Shown here: positions 33,734-43,161 of the stretch, in pieces
Position numbering within the stretch: the first letter of the stretch is position 1
How the letters are laid out: every line of letters starts with the position of its first letter
Assembly: GCF_002217475.1 (NCBI RefSeq)
Contig: NZ_MUHH01000031.1
Coordinates: forward strand, 27,415-91,414
Source: Flavobacterium tructae
Lineage (GTDB): Bacteria > Bacteroidota > Bacteroidia > Flavobacteriales > Flavobacteriaceae
DNA length: 64,000 bases
Reading direction: 5' to 3'
Position numbers and translations under genes: made by a program
Notes under the pieces: model-generated
What the model saw: only the letters and a program-made list of their open reading frames with translations
Told to the model about the DNA's origin: nothing
Databases searched by the model: none

Positions 33734-35008
33734 TTGGAAATACTAATAATATTTTTTCTAATACTATTGAATGGTGTTTTTTCCATGTCAGAAATTGCAT
33801 TGATTTCGGCCCGGAAAAACAGACTTGAAACTGCCGCAAAAAAAGGAAACAATAGTGCTAAAATAGCACTTGATCTGGCCAATTCTCCAAACAAGTTTTT
33901 ATCCACCGTGCAAATCGGAATCACTTTAATCGGTATTTTGACCGGTATTTACAGTGGTGATAAGATAACAATGGATGTTGAAGTTTTTGTTAGCGGATTT
34001 ACATTTTTAAAACCCTATGCACATTCTGTTGCAGTAGGGATTGTTGTCGTGGTTTTGACATTTTTCTCTTTGGTTTTAGGAGAATTATTGCCAAAGCGAA
34101 TTGGTTTAAATTATCCGGAGTCGATTGCCAAAATGGTAGCGCTGCCTATGAAAACCATCTCGATAATTACAGCGCCCTTTATTTGGCTGCTTACTTCTTC
34201 GACAGATTTTTTACTGAATGTATTTCAGATTAAACCAACTGCCGACGGTAAGGTAACAGAAGAAGAAATTAAAGCAATTATCAAAGAAGGAACTGAGGGT
34301 GGAGAAGTACAGGAAATCGAACAAGATATTGTAGAACGTGTTTTTCACATTGGGGATCGAAAAGTAAATTCGTTGATGACACACCGTAAGTCAGTTGATA
34401 TGCTGCCTTTCAATGCCGATAAAACGAAGATTAAGGAATTGGTTTTACAGGATTTGCATACTGTTTATCCGGTGTACAGAGACAATTATGATGATATTGT
34501 GGGGGTTGTAACCCTAAAGAATATCTTTGCAAACATAGAAAGTGAACATTTTGATTTGGCGGGAATCATGATTGATGCGCCTTACCTGATGGAGCAGACA
34601 ACGGCATACAAGGGATTGGAGAATTTCAAAAAAACAGGAATTCATTATGCTTTAGTTTCTGATGAGTATGGTGTTTTTCAGGGAATTATTACCCTAAATG
34701 ACATTCTGGAAGCTTTAGTAGGAGATGCATCTGATTTTTATAAAGATGAATTCCAGTTAATTGAAAGAGAAGACGGTTCGTGGCTCGTTGACGGACATTA
34801 TTCGTTACACGATTTTTTAACTTATTTTGAGTTAGACGAATTGACAAACGATTATGAAGTAAACACGGTAAGCGGAATGATTATGACAGAGCTTTCACAT
34901 ATTCCAAAAGAAGGCGAAAAATTAATCTGGCAAAAATTTGTGCTGGAAGTAATCGATATGGATGGCGTAAAGATTGATAAAGTGTTGGTAAAAGCACTTA
35001 AAGAGTAG
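33734..35008 (+). CDS. CNNM/CorC-HlyC-type membrane protein with CBS domains
   Basis: This 424-residue protein has an N-terminal DUF21 membrane domain (FFLILLNGVFSMSEIALISARKNRLE, TVQIGITLIGILTGIYSG, FFSLVLGELLPKRIGL) to about residue 180. A CBS pair follows (MTHRKSVDMLPFN..VYPVYRDNYDDIVGVVTLKNIF and HYALVSDEYGVFQGIITLNDILEALVGD), then a CorC/HlyC transporter-associated domain. Members are linked to magnesium or cobalt transport; the old hemolysin name is not informative. The start is a TTG at 33734, because the first in-frame ATG (33787) would remove most of the first membrane segment. Confidence 0.9.
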   Translation: MEILIIFFLILLNGVFSMSEIALISARKNRLETAAKKGNNSAKIALDLANSPNKFLSTVQIGITLIGILTGIYSGDKITMDVEVFVSGFTFLKPYAHSVAVGIVVVVLTFFSLVLGELLPKRIGLNYPESIAKMVALPMKTISIITAPFIWLLTSSTDFLLNVFQIKPTADGKVTEEEIKAIIKEGTEGGEVQEIEQDIVERVFHIGDRKVNSLMTHRKSVDMLPFNADKTKIKELVLQDLHTVYPVYRDNYDDIVGVVTLKNIFANIESEHFDLAGIMIDAPYLMEQTTAYKGLENFKKTGIHYALVSDEYGVFQGIITLNDILEALVGDASDFYKDEFQLIEREDGSWLVDGHYSLHDFLTYFELDELTNDYEVNTVSGMIMTELSHIPKEGEKLIWQKFVLEVIDMDGVKIDKVLVKALKE

Positions 35009-35030
35009 AAAGAATTTGTTTTAAGTTTCA

Positions 35031-35077
35031 AGTTTCAAGTTTCAGGTTGCGCAACGCATAACCTGAAACTTGAAACC
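35031..35077. repeat. GTTTCAAGT/GTTTCAGGT direct and inverted repeats
   Basis: Units of TTTCAAGT or TTTCAGGT on the left (35021-35048) and their complements on the right (35060-35090) form a hairpin with about 17 paired bases around GCGCAACGCAT. Similar TTTCAGGTTT units occur near 30240. It is an intergenic repeat of the type common in Flavobacterium, placed just before obgE. Confidence 0.7.
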
Positions 35078-35109
35078 TGAAACCTGAAACTACACATAAA
35101 CAAGTAAAA

Positions 35110-36111
35110 ATGACAGAAGGAAATTTTGTAGATTATGTTAAGATTTATGTTTCTTCCGGTAAAGGAGGGAAAGGATCTACGCATTTACATAGAGAGAAAT
35201 TTATTGAAAAAGGAGGCCCTGACGGAGGTGATGGTGGTCGTGGAGGACACGTGTATTTGGTGGGGAATAAAGGACTTTGGACATTATTTCATCTAAAATT
35301 TGCACGACATATTAAAGCGGGTCACGGTGGAGATGGAGGAGGAGACCGTAGTACAGGTGCTGACGGAGAAGATAAATTTATTGAAGTGCCTTTAGGAACT
35401 GTTGTAAAAGACAAAGAAACAGGAGAAACCTTATTCGAAATTACCGAAGATGGTGAAAAAAGAATTCTTTCAAAAGGAGGAAAAGGAGGTTTAGGAAACT
35501 GGCACTTTAGAAGTTCAACCAATCAAACACCTCGTTATGCTCAACCGGGTTTACCGGGAGTAGAAATGGATGTGATTTTAGAGCTTAAAGTATTAGCCGA
35601 TGTTGGTTTAGTAGGTTTTCCAAATGCAGGAAAATCAACCCTGTTGTCTGTTTTAACTTCTGCAAAACCAAAAATTGCCGATTATCCTTTTACAACCTTA
35701 AAGCCAAACTTAGGAATTGTGGCTTACAGAGATTATCAATCTTTTGTAATTGCCGATATTCCCGGAATTATTGAAGGAGCTGCAGAAGGGAAAGGTTTAG
35801 GTCATTACTTTTTGCGTCATATCGAACGTAATTCAACATTATTGTTTCTAGTTCCGGTTGATACACCGGATATTAAAGCAGAGTACGATATTTTGGTCAA
35901 TGAATTAACCAAGTACAATCCTGAAATGTTAGACAAAGAGCGTCTTTTAGTAATCTCTAAATGTGATATGCTGGATGACGAACTGAAAGCTGAATTGAAG
36001 ATCGAATTAGACGTCGCTTTCAAAGACGTTCCATATATGTTTATCTCATCAGTTGCCCAGCAAGGGATAACGGATTTAAAAGATAAGCTTTGGAAAATGC
36101 TTAACGACTAA
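35110..36111 (+). CDS. obgE: GTPase Obg
   Basis: This 333-residue ribosome-assembly GTPase begins with the glycine-rich OBG fold ([32 protein letters not shown] and following), up to about residue 158. The G domain then has [11 protein letters not shown] (G1), [11 protein letters not shown] (G2), [17 protein letters not shown] (G3) and SKCDML (G4). There is no long acidic C-terminal tail. It helps mature the large ribosomal subunit and is essential in most bacteria. Confidence 0.97.
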   Translation: MTEGNFVDYVKIYVSSGKGGKGSTHLHREKFIEKGGPDGGDGGRGGHVYLVGNKGLWTLFHLKFARHIKAGHGGDGGGDRSTGADGEDKFIEVPLGTVVKDKETGETLFEITEDGEKRILSKGGKGGLGNWHFRSSTNQTPRYAQPGLPGVEMDVILELKVLADVGLVGFPNAGKSTLLSVLTSAKPKIADYPFTTLKPNLGIVAYRDYQSFVIADIPGIIEGAAEGKGLGHYFLRHIERNSTLLFLVPVDTPDIKAEYDILVNELTKYNPEMLDKERLLVISKCDMLDDELKAELKIELDVAFKDVPYMFISSVAQQGITDLKDKLWKMLND

Positions 36112-36127
36112 AAAAAATACAATTTGT

Positions 36128-36160
36128 AAAAAGGTGTTCTGGAAACAGAGCACCTTTTTT
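36128..36160 (+). terminator. Terminator after obgE
   Basis: AAAAAGGTG with TTCTG pairs with CAGAG and CACCTTTTT around a GAAA tetraloop, followed by further T residues. It begins 17 nt after the obgE stop codon. Confidence 0.85.
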
Positions 36161-36341
36161 GTTTTGTGTACTATTCATATAACAAGAAAATAACAGATTT
36201 TCACAGACCAAATTAAACACATCATTGGTGTTAAATTCGTAATGAAATGCTAAAAAATCACTGAGATATCTAATTTCGGCAGGAATTGCGGTAATATAAT
36301 TATGAAAATGAATTATATTCGCATCACTTAAACAAAATAAC

Positions 36342-38486
36342 ATGAAAAAAATAGTTTTATTCTTGACCATGTGTCTGATGGCTTTTCCTGTAAGAGCTGA
36401 TGAGGGAATGTGGTTTTTGATGTTTATCGAAAGATTGAACCATAGAGATATGGAAAAAATGGGCTTGCAATTAACAGCCGAAGAAATTTACAGTATCAAC
36501 CATCATAGTTTAAAAGATGCTATTGTACAATTTAATGGAGGATGTACAGCAGAAATTGTTTCTAAAGAAGGATTGGTTTTAACCAATCACCATTGTGGTT
36601 ATGACGCAATTGCAGAACTATCTTCAGCAGAGCAAAACTACTTAAAAGACGGTTTTTGGGCAAAACAAAGAAGTGCCGAAATGAAACCTAAATCATTGTA
36701 TGTACGTTTCTTCGTGCGTATGGACGATGTTTCTAAAAGAATTTTGTCAAAAGTAAATGATAAGATGACCGAGGCTGAAAGAAGTAAAGCGATTCAGCAA
36801 GAAATTGCTTTGATCGAAAAGGAAAACAACGAAGGTGGAAAATACACCGTTTCAGTTCGTCCTTTCTTTCAGGGAAATGAATATTACTATTTCGTTTACC
36901 AGGATTACACAGACGTACGTTTAGTGGGAACACCTCCTGAAAGTGTTGGTAAATTTGGTGGAGATACGGACAATTGGGAGTGGCCTCGTCAAACAGGAGA
37001 TTTCTCTATGTTCAGAGTGTACGCAGATAAAGACGGAAATCCGGCAGCTTACTCTAAAGACAATGTGCCTTTGAAACCTAAACACTACTTACCGGTAAGT
37101 ATAAAAGGAGTTAAAGAGAATGATTTCGCTATGATTTTAGGATATCCGGGAAGAACAAACCGTTGGATGCCGGCTGGAGGAATTGAGCAAAACGTTAAGT
37201 TTGCTTATCCTGCTTGGGTTGAAGGTGCTAAAACCGGAATGGATCAAATGAAAAAGTACATGGACAAAGATGCAACAGTTCGTTTGCAATACGCGTCTAA
37301 ATATGCTTCTACAGCAAACTACTGGAAAAACCGTCAGGGGATGATCGATGCTTTAACAAAAGCGGGAACGGCAGAGGTTAAAGCGGGACAAGAAGATAAA
37401 TTTTACGAGTGGGCTACTAAACCGGCTAATAAAGAGAAGTATGAGAATGTAATTCCAACGATCAATGATTATTACAGATCTACAAATGTAAAATCAACGC
37501 ACGACAATTACCTGACACAGCTTTTACGTACGTCAGCTTACGCAACCGGACCTGCTAACCTAGGAAACGCATTGATCGCTTATTACAACGAAACTGATGC
37601 TAAGAAAGCTGAGATGCTGCCTAAGATCAACGCAATGATCGAAAATATCTACGGTGAATTTTATGCGCCTCTTGAAAAAGATGTATTAACAGCACAATTG
37701 AATTTGTACGCTTCTAAAGCTGCTGAATATGGTTTAGCGACGCAAATTGCTAAAATGAAATCAGAGAACAATGGTGACTTTACTGCCGACGTAGCAAAAG
37801 CAACTGAAATCAGTTATTTTACTTCTAAAGACAAAGTATTAGCATTTATGGCTAATCCTAAACCATTAGCAATTGTACACGATCCACTGTATATTATTTC
37901 TAATGATTTGTTGACAAAATACCGTGTTAAAACAGACGATCAGTTGAAGGCTGATGACGGTTTCGCAAATGCTTACCGTAAATTGGTAGAAGGTTTAAGA
38001 GAATCTAAATTGAACGCTATTCAATATCCAGACGCTAACTCAACATTGAGACTAACTTACGGAAAAGTAAGAGCTTTACCTGCTGATCCGCGTAACGATG
38101 CTAAAATTAATAATTATACAACCATGGAAAGTATGGTTAAAAAGTATAAAGCAGGAGATCAGGAATTTGATTTACCAAAACGTTTGTTAGAGTTAAACAA
38201 AGCAAAAGACTTTGGACAGTATGCTGATAAAGCTGGTTATATGCCGGTAAACTTCTTGACAGATAACGATATTACTGGTGGAAACTCAGGTTCTCCGGTA
38301 TTAAACGGAAAAGGAGAATTAATTGGAGTTGCTTTTGACGGAAACATCGAAGCAATGGCAGGAGATGTTATTTTCGATTCTAAATTACAAAGAACAATTA
38401 ACGTAGATATTCGTTACGTACTTTGGATTATCGACAAATACGCCGGAGCTAAAAACATTATTGACGAAATGACGATTATTAAATAA
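36342..38486 (+). CDS. S46-family dipeptidyl-peptidase (DPP7/DPP11 type)
   Basis: This 714-residue exported serine peptidase has a signal peptide (IVLFLTMCLMAFPVRA). The catalytic His is in LTNHHCGYDAI, the DTDNWEWPRQTGDFSMFRVY block is diagnostic, and the Ser is in TGGNSGSPVLNGKGELIGVAFDGN. The residue 18 positions after that Ser is Gly, as in DPP7; DPP11 enzymes have Arg at the matching site. By that rule it prefers hydrophobic rather than acidic P1 residues, an inference from family knowledge. It removes dipeptides from the N-terminus of oligopeptides in the periplasm. Transcribed alone, with its own terminator. Confidence 0.93.
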   Translation: MKKIVLFLTMCLMAFPVRADEGMWFLMFIERLNHRDMEKMGLQLTAEEIYSINHHSLKDAIVQFNGGCTAEIVSKEGLVLTNHHCGYDAIAELSSAEQNYLKDGFWAKQRSAEMKPKSLYVRFFVRMDDVSKRILSKVNDKMTEAERSKAIQQEIALIEKENNEGGKYTVSVRPFFQGNEYYYFVYQDYTDVRLVGTPPESVGKFGGDTDNWEWPRQTGDFSMFRVYADKDGNPAAYSKDNVPLKPKHYLPVSIKGVKENDFAMILGYPGRTNRWMPAGGIEQNVKFAYPAWVEGAKTGMDQMKKYMDKDATVRLQYASKYASTANYWKNRQGMIDALTKAGTAEVKAGQEDKFYEWATKPANKEKYENVIPTINDYYRSTNVKSTHDNYLTQLLRTSAYATGPANLGNALIAYYNETDAKKAEMLPKINAMIENIYGEFYAPLEKDVLTAQLNLYASKAAEYGLATQIAKMKSENNGDFTADVAKATEISYFTSKDKVLAFMANPKPLAIVHDPLYIISNDLLTKYRVKTDDQLKADDGFANAYRKLVEGLRESKLNAIQYPDANSTLRLTYGKVRALPADPRNDAKINNYTTMESMVKKYKAGDQEFDLPKRLLELNKAKDFGQYADKAGYMPVNFLTDNDITGGNSGSPVLNGKGELIGVAFDGNIEAMAGDVIFDSKLQRTINVDIRYVLWIIDKYAGAKNIIDEMTIIK

Positions 38487-38511
38487 TTCTGATTTTTGAT
38501 ATTGAACAAAC

Positions 38512-38546
38512 ACCCGACATGTTTTTAAAACTTGTCGGGTTTGTTG
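38512..38546 (+). terminator. Terminator after the S46 peptidase gene
   Basis: ACCCGACA (38512-38519) pairs with TGTCGGGT (38533-38540), and the inner GTTTT/AAAAC extends the stem. TTGTTGTTTTT follows. Confidence 0.85.
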
Positions 38547-38770
38547 TTTTTAATACGATCCGATTTATTCCGTTTTAGAAATCAAACTTTTACTAAAGGT
38601 TGGAAACGATTAAAAAATATTATCCCTGCAAACTATTAATTTAGTACTAAAAGCAAAAAGGACATTTTATAATTCCTTATTTTTGAAAAATAATTAACCG
38701 ATTTAAGCGTTGAATTCTATTTTCGTTTTTCGAATAAGCAGTTCAACAAATAAACGATTCAAAGTATTCA

Positions 38771-40126
38771 ATGAAAACACATTTCATCGCCATAGGCGGA
38801 AGCGCCATGCACAATTTAGCACTTGCATTGCACAATAAAGGATATCAGGTTACAGGAAGTGATGATGCTATTTTTGAACCTTCAAAATCAAGATTGGAAA
38901 AGAAAGGGATCTTACCAGCTGAACTGGGCTGGTTTCCTGAAAAAATCACTGCCGATATTGATGCCATAATCCTCGGAATGCATGCGAAAGCGGATAATCC
39001 GGAGTTGCTAAAAGCGCAGGAGTTAGGTTTGAAAATTTATTCGTATCCGGAATTTTTGTATGAGCAGTCTAAGAATAAAACCCGAGTGGTAATTGGAGGT
39101 TCTCATGGAAAAACAACAATAACTTCGATGATTTTGCATGTCATGCATTATCATAATATCGAAGTAGATTATATGGTTGGAGCACAGTTGGAGGGTTTTG
39201 ATACGATGGTACATCTTACCGAAGAAAATGATTTCATGGTTTTGGAAGGGGACGAGTATTTATCTTCTCCGATAGACAGACGCCCTAAATTTCATTTGTA
39301 CCAACCCAATATTGCTTTGATTTCCGGAATTGCCTGGGATCATATCAACGTATTTCCAACCTATGAGAATTATGTAGAGCAATTCGAAATCTTTATTGGG
39401 AAAATTACAAATGGAGGGATTTTGGTATACAACGAGAATGACCCGGAAGTAAAACGTGTTGCCGAAGCCGCTACGAATCCAATTCGTAAATTAGCTTATT
39501 CTACTCCAAAGTACAGCGTTAATGATGGTGTAACTTTATTAGAAACTCCGGAAGGCGATATGCCAATTGAAGTTTTTGGGGCGCACAATTTGAATAATCT
39601 GGCAGGAGCCAAATGGATTTGTCAAAATATGGGCGTTGACGAAGCTGACTTTTACGAAGCAATTGCCAGTTTCAAAGGAGCTTCAAAGCGATTAGAGAAA
39701 ATTGCTGAAGGAAAAGGAAAAGTAGCGTATAAAGATTTTGCACACTCCCCAAGTAAAGTTGCTGCAACTACAAAAGCAGTAAAAGAGCAATATCCGAACA
39801 GAACTTTAGTGGCTTGCTTAGAATTACATACGTACAGCAGTTTGAATGCAGAGTTTCTAAAAGAGTATGAAGGGGCTCTTGAATATGCTGATATTGCAGT
39901 AGTGTTCTATTCCCCTGATGCCGTAAAAATCAAACAACTAGAAGAAGTAACCTACGGGCAAATTGCAAGTTCTTTTAACCGTGAAGACTTAATTATTTAT
40001 ACCAATCCTGATGAATTTAAAGAATACCTTTTTAATTTAAATCTTGAAAACTCAGCTTTATTATTAATGAGTTCCGGAAATTACGGAGGATTGAATTTTG
40101 ATGATGTGAAAGGGTTGATCGAGTAG
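38771..40126 (+). CDS. Mur-ligase-family protein, murein-peptide ligase (Mpl)-like
   Basis: This 451-residue protein has an N-terminal Rossmann-like domain (THFIAIGGSAMHNLALALHNKGYQVTGSDD), the ATP-binding loop GGSHGKTTITSMI near residue 110, VLEGDEYLSSPIDRRPKF, WDHINVFPTYENY and GAHNLNNLAGAKW. These fit Mpl, which joins UDP-MurNAc to recycled murein tripeptide, better than MurC. The symbol is withheld because the flavobacterial members have not, to my knowledge, been tested. Confidence 0.87.
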   Translation: MKTHFIAIGGSAMHNLALALHNKGYQVTGSDDAIFEPSKSRLEKKGILPAELGWFPEKITADIDAIILGMHAKADNPELLKAQELGLKIYSYPEFLYEQSKNKTRVVIGGSHGKTTITSMILHVMHYHNIEVDYMVGAQLEGFDTMVHLTEENDFMVLEGDEYLSSPIDRRPKFHLYQPNIALISGIAWDHINVFPTYENYVEQFEIFIGKITNGGILVYNENDPEVKRVAEAATNPIRKLAYSTPKYSVNDGVTLLETPEGDMPIEVFGAHNLNNLAGAKWICQNMGVDEADFYEAIASFKGASKRLEKIAEGKGKVAYKDFAHSPSKVAATTKAVKEQYPNRTLVACLELHTYSSLNAEFLKEYEGALEYADIAVVFYSPDAVKIKQLEEVTYGQIASSFNREDLIIYTNPDEFKEYLFNLNLENSALLLMSSGNYGGLNFDDVKGLIE

Positions 40127-40152
40127 TTCGTCAATTAGATAATTTAGTAAAG

Positions 40153-40184
40153 TGCCAATTGTTATACAGTTGGCATTTTTTTTT
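40153..40184 (+). terminator. Terminator after the Mpl-like gene
   Basis: TGCCAATTGT (40153-40162) pairs with ACAGTTGGCA (40166-40175) with one G-U pair, followed by nine T residues. It may also serve the convergent DUF1287 gene weakly. Confidence 0.85.
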
Positions 40185-40200
40185 GATGGGGGTTTGAAAC

Positions 40201-40830
40201 TTATTTTTGATATTTAAAATGCCCAACAATTTTATATTCAAACAAACAATCTTCCAGAAGCTGACCGCGGCCCACGTTATGTACGATTAAATTTCGTTTT
40301 CCATCTCTGGATTTTTTGTTGGTTACAATTCCGATGTGAGGCAATTTATTATTAATTATCCATGTTACAATTTCTCCGGTCTTATAATCTTTGGCATTTT
40401 GAGAAAGAGGTAATTTTGTGCCTTTTCGCTCAAAGAATACTTCAAGATTGGGAACCCTTCGATGATCGATATTGGTGTCAGTTTTGATCATTCCCCATTT
40501 TTTTAAGTTTGGATAATCAGGGAAATTTTCAAGCATATCTTCATGAACTTCTTTTTGTAAATCAATACCTAATTTTCTATAAGATCGAATAATGACGTCC
40601 GTGCAAACTCCTTTGTTTTTTGGGATATCTCCATTAGGATAATCAATTTTAAAGTAAGATGGATCGTAATCTATAGAAGGATCAATGATCGAGATTGCTG
40701 CATCGGATAATTTTTCTGGAAAAGTTTTTGTAATACCCGATGACAAGCTTTCCGCAACAGCTGTTTTGCCCTCTTTTTGATTGCAGGAGAGGAGAAGAAG
40801 CAAGAGGGAAAAAGTACCTATTATTTTCAT
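40201..40830 (-). CDS. DUF1287 lipoprotein
   Basis: This is a protein of about 209 residues with a short lipoprotein signal (MKIIGTFSLLLLLLSC). The DUF1287 core follows: IIDPSIDYDPSYFKIDYPNGDIP, GVCTDVIIRSYRKLGIDLQKEVHEDM, NIDHRRVPNLEVFF, GEIVTWIINNKLPHIGIVTNK and HNVGRGQLLED. The conserved Cys in GVCTD and His in PHIGIV recall a cysteine-peptidase-like (NlpC/P60-related) fold, so a cell-wall amidase role is possible. An in-frame ATG at 40848 would add six residues; the start at 40830 gives the more usual signal peptide. Confidence 0.85.
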   Translation of the reverse strand: MKIIGTFSLLLLLLSCNQKEGKTAVAESLSSGITKTFPEKLSDAAISIIDPSIDYDPSYFKIDYPNGDIPKNKGVCTDVIIRSYRKLGIDLQKEVHEDMLENFPDYPNLKKWGMIKTDTNIDHRRVPNLEVFFERKGTKLPLSQNAKDYKTGEIVTWIINNKLPHIGIVTNKKSRDGKRNLIVHNVGRGQLLEDCLFEYKIVGHFKYQK

Positions 40831-40955
40831 GCCCTTAAGGTAAGCCATTTTGATGGGACATTTATAGTAATGAAATAATTAATTTGAGATTAGTATTGTT
40901 TTATTTGAAAGATTTTTCTTAATTTTATAGATTAACCCTCTAAGAGTATTGTAAA

Positions 40956-41693
40956 ATGAGAGCAAGCTTAAAAGTTGTAAAAACAACAAATGAAACCGCG
41001 GATTTTGTAGCAACTTATTTTCCCATACCGGATTGGTCAGAAGAAGATCGTCCTCGCGAAAAATTGATGTTAAAGGGCAAAGAAGCTTTAAGTAATGCTG
41101 AGTTGATTGCGATATTAATAGGGTCAGGCAGTCGTAATGAATCTGCAGTAGATTTAAGTAAACGGATTTTGGCTAGTGCCGGAAGCTTGAATTCTTTAGG
41201 AAAAAAATCTACTGCTCAATTAATGGAATTTAAAGGAATAGGGGAGGCAAAAGCTATTACAATTATTGCAGCATTAGAACTTGGAAGAAGAAGAAGGGCA
41301 GAGGATGTGTCACAATTGAAGATAATAACTTCCAGTAAAATTGTCTTCGAAATCATGCAGCCTATTATTGGTGAACTTTCTCACGAAGAGTTCTGGGTGC
41401 TTTTTCTGAATAATTCCAATAAAGTAATTTCTAAATCCCAAGTGAGTAAAGGTGGAATTACCGGAGCCGTTGTGGATGTACGTATTGTTTTTAAATTGGC
41501 ACTCGAAATTGGTGCTACAGGATTGATTTTGTGTCACAATCATCCGTCAGGAAATTTGCTGCCCAGTGATGCCGATAAAAAGTTGACGAAAAAGATCAAA
41601 TTAGCAGGGGATAGTTTAGATGTTAAAGTTTTGGATCATTTGATTATAACTGAAGCAAAATATTATAGTTTTGTAGATCAAGGAATTTTATAA
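40956..41693 (+). CDS. radC: RadC-family JAB-domain protein
   Basis: This 245-residue protein has an N-terminal helix-hairpin-helix region (LSNAELIAILIGSGSRNESAVDLSKRIL..LMEFKGIGEAKAITI) and a C-terminal JAB/MPN metal-binding domain with LCHNHPSGNLLPSDAD (H-x-H-x8-D). Despite the name a role in DNA repair is not established. It is the first gene of a three-gene unit, with 3- and 2-nt gaps to the next two. Confidence 0.93.
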   Translation: MRASLKVVKTTNETADFVATYFPIPDWSEEDRPREKLMLKGKEALSNAELIAILIGSGSRNESAVDLSKRILASAGSLNSLGKKSTAQLMEFKGIGEAKAITIIAALELGRRRRAEDVSQLKIITSSKIVFEIMQPIIGELSHEEFWVLFLNNSNKVISKSQVSKGGITGAVVDVRIVFKLALEIGATGLILCHNHPSGNLLPSDADKKLTKKIKLAGDSLDVKVLDHLIITEAKYYSFVDQGIL

Positions 41694-41696
41694 ATT

Positions 41697-42383
41697 ATGA
41701 ATACCACTATTACCGATGTCTTTTTTGATTTAGATCATACACTTTGGGATTTTGACAAAAACTCTGAAATGGCTTTTGATCGAATTTTTAAAAGTAAATA
41801 TCCCGAAATTAAAACAGAAGATTTTATCGAGAAATATGCTCCAATCAATCAGGAGTGCTGGAAATTATACCAGAATGATAAAATAACACATCTGGAACTC
41901 CGTTACAATAGATTGAAGTTTTCATTTGATGCTTTAAATTACACCATGTCAGATGAGAGTATCAATGAGATTGCCAATGATTATATTGAATTTTTAACCG
42001 ACAACAATCATCTTTTCGAAGGAGCAATTGAAGTGCTGGAGTATTTAAAACCAAAATACAAGCTGCATATCATTACTAACGGTTTTGCAAATGTTCAGGA
42101 TAAAAAAATTAATAATGCGGCACTTTCGGGTTATTTCGAAACCATTACAAATTCTGAGTTGGCTGGTGTGAAGAAACCAAATAGTATTATCTTTGATTAT
42201 GCACTTAGTGCTGCCAGAGCTTCAAAAGAAAACAGTGTCATGATAGGAGATTGCCTGGATGCCGATGTCAACGGTGCCTTAAATGCAGGACTTGATGCTA
42301 TTTTCTTTAATGAAAAAAGAATCGAAGCTCCACAAAATATTAAACAAGTAAACCATTTATTAGAACTAAAAAAATATTTATAA
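41697..42383 (+). CDS. YjjG-family HAD nucleotidase
   Basis: This 228-residue HAD hydrolase has motif I FFDLDHTLWDFDKNSE, a helical cap, IITNGFANVQDKK as motif II, a lysine in AGVKKPNS (motif III) and MIGDCLDADVNGAL (motif IV). The order and length fit YjjG-type noncanonical pyrimidine nucleotidases, which hydrolyse nucleoside monophosphates, including damaged ones. It begins 3 nt after radC. Confidence 0.9.
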   Translation: MNTTITDVFFDLDHTLWDFDKNSEMAFDRIFKSKYPEIKTEDFIEKYAPINQECWKLYQNDKITHLELRYNRLKFSFDALNYTMSDESINEIANDYIEFLTDNNHLFEGAIEVLEYLKPKYKLHIITNGFANVQDKKINNAALSGYFETITNSELAGVKKPNSIIFDYALSAARASKENSVMIGDCLDADVNGALNAGLDAIFFNEKRIEAPQNIKQVNHLLELKKYL

Positions 42384-42385
42384 TT

Positions 42386-43132
42386 ATGAGAATAAAATTT
42401 TTGTTAATTGCATTCCTTACATCAGTTATAGGATTTTCACAATCGGTTAATGATTACAAAGCGGTTATTGTTCCGTTAAAATATGATTTCCTTAAAACAG
42501 AAAATCAATATAGAACGTCAACAATGACTAAAGCTAATTTAAACAAAGCCGGTTTTCAGGCTTTTTATGCCAACGAGATACTTCCGGAAGGTTTTGGAGA
42601 TCGTTGCGATCTTTTGTATGCCGATGTTAAAAGAGAGAATGGTTTTTTAATTACCAAACTTTTTGTAGAGTTTAAAGATTGTTACGGTAAAGTGATTTTT
42701 ACATCTGCAATAGGAAAAAGTAAAGAGAAGGAATATGAAACGGCTTACAGAGAGTGTCTTGATCTTGCGTTTGTTTCAATAAACGGTTTACGCTATAAAT
42801 ATAATGGAAAAAGTGCTAATACTGTAAAATCTTCAATTCCGGCTACTCCGTTGACAACCGCAGTTGTAGCTGCTAAAGTTGTAGAGACGACTCCGGTGGT
42901 TGATCTTAAAGATCCAAATTTATTGTATGCACAACCTACGGAGAATGGTTACCAGTTAATTGATAAGACTCCAAAGGTGGTAATGAAATTGTTGAAAACA
43001 TCTCGTCCCGATTCATTTATTGCTATAAAAGATGGAGTACAGGGATCTTTAAATGCAAAAGACAATCAGTGGTTTTTTGAATATTATAAAAATGATCAGT
43101 TAGTTTCTGAAAAAGTTTCAGTTAAATTCTAA
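42386..43132 (+). CDS. Exported protein of unknown function
   Basis: This 248-residue protein has a signal peptide (MRIKFLLIAFLTSVIGFSQ). The mature part starts SVNDYKAVIVPLKYDF and includes RTSTMTKANLNKAGFQAFYANE, CDLLYADVKRENGFLITKLFVEFKDC and a Thr/Ala/Val-rich linker (about 150-170). The C-terminal ~80 residues form a separate small domain. I do not recognise a named family. It starts 2 nt after the nucleotidase gene, so it is co-transcribed. Confidence 0.8.
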   Translation: MRIKFLLIAFLTSVIGFSQSVNDYKAVIVPLKYDFLKTENQYRTSTMTKANLNKAGFQAFYANEILPEGFGDRCDLLYADVKRENGFLITKLFVEFKDCYGKVIFTSAIGKSKEKEYETAYRECLDLAFVSINGLRYKYNGKSANTVKSSIPATPLTTAVVAAKVVETTPVVDLKDPNLLYAQPTENGYQLIDKTPKVVMKLLKTSRPDSFIAIKDGVQGSLNAKDNQWFFEYYKNDQLVSEKVSVKF

Positions 43133-43138
43133 AAATAG

Positions 43139-43161
43139 AATACGGTTTTAATAACCGTATT
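43139..43161. terminator. Bidirectional terminator between convergent genes
   Basis: AATACGGTT (43139-43147) and AACCGTATT (43153-43161) form a perfect 9-bp hairpin that overlaps the last codons and stop of rarA and follows the exported-protein gene. Confidence 0.65.

Noticed and set aside
35021..35090. CRISPR-like array
   Set aside because: The units are only 8 nt, without unique spacers, and half are inverted. It is an intergenic hairpin repeat.
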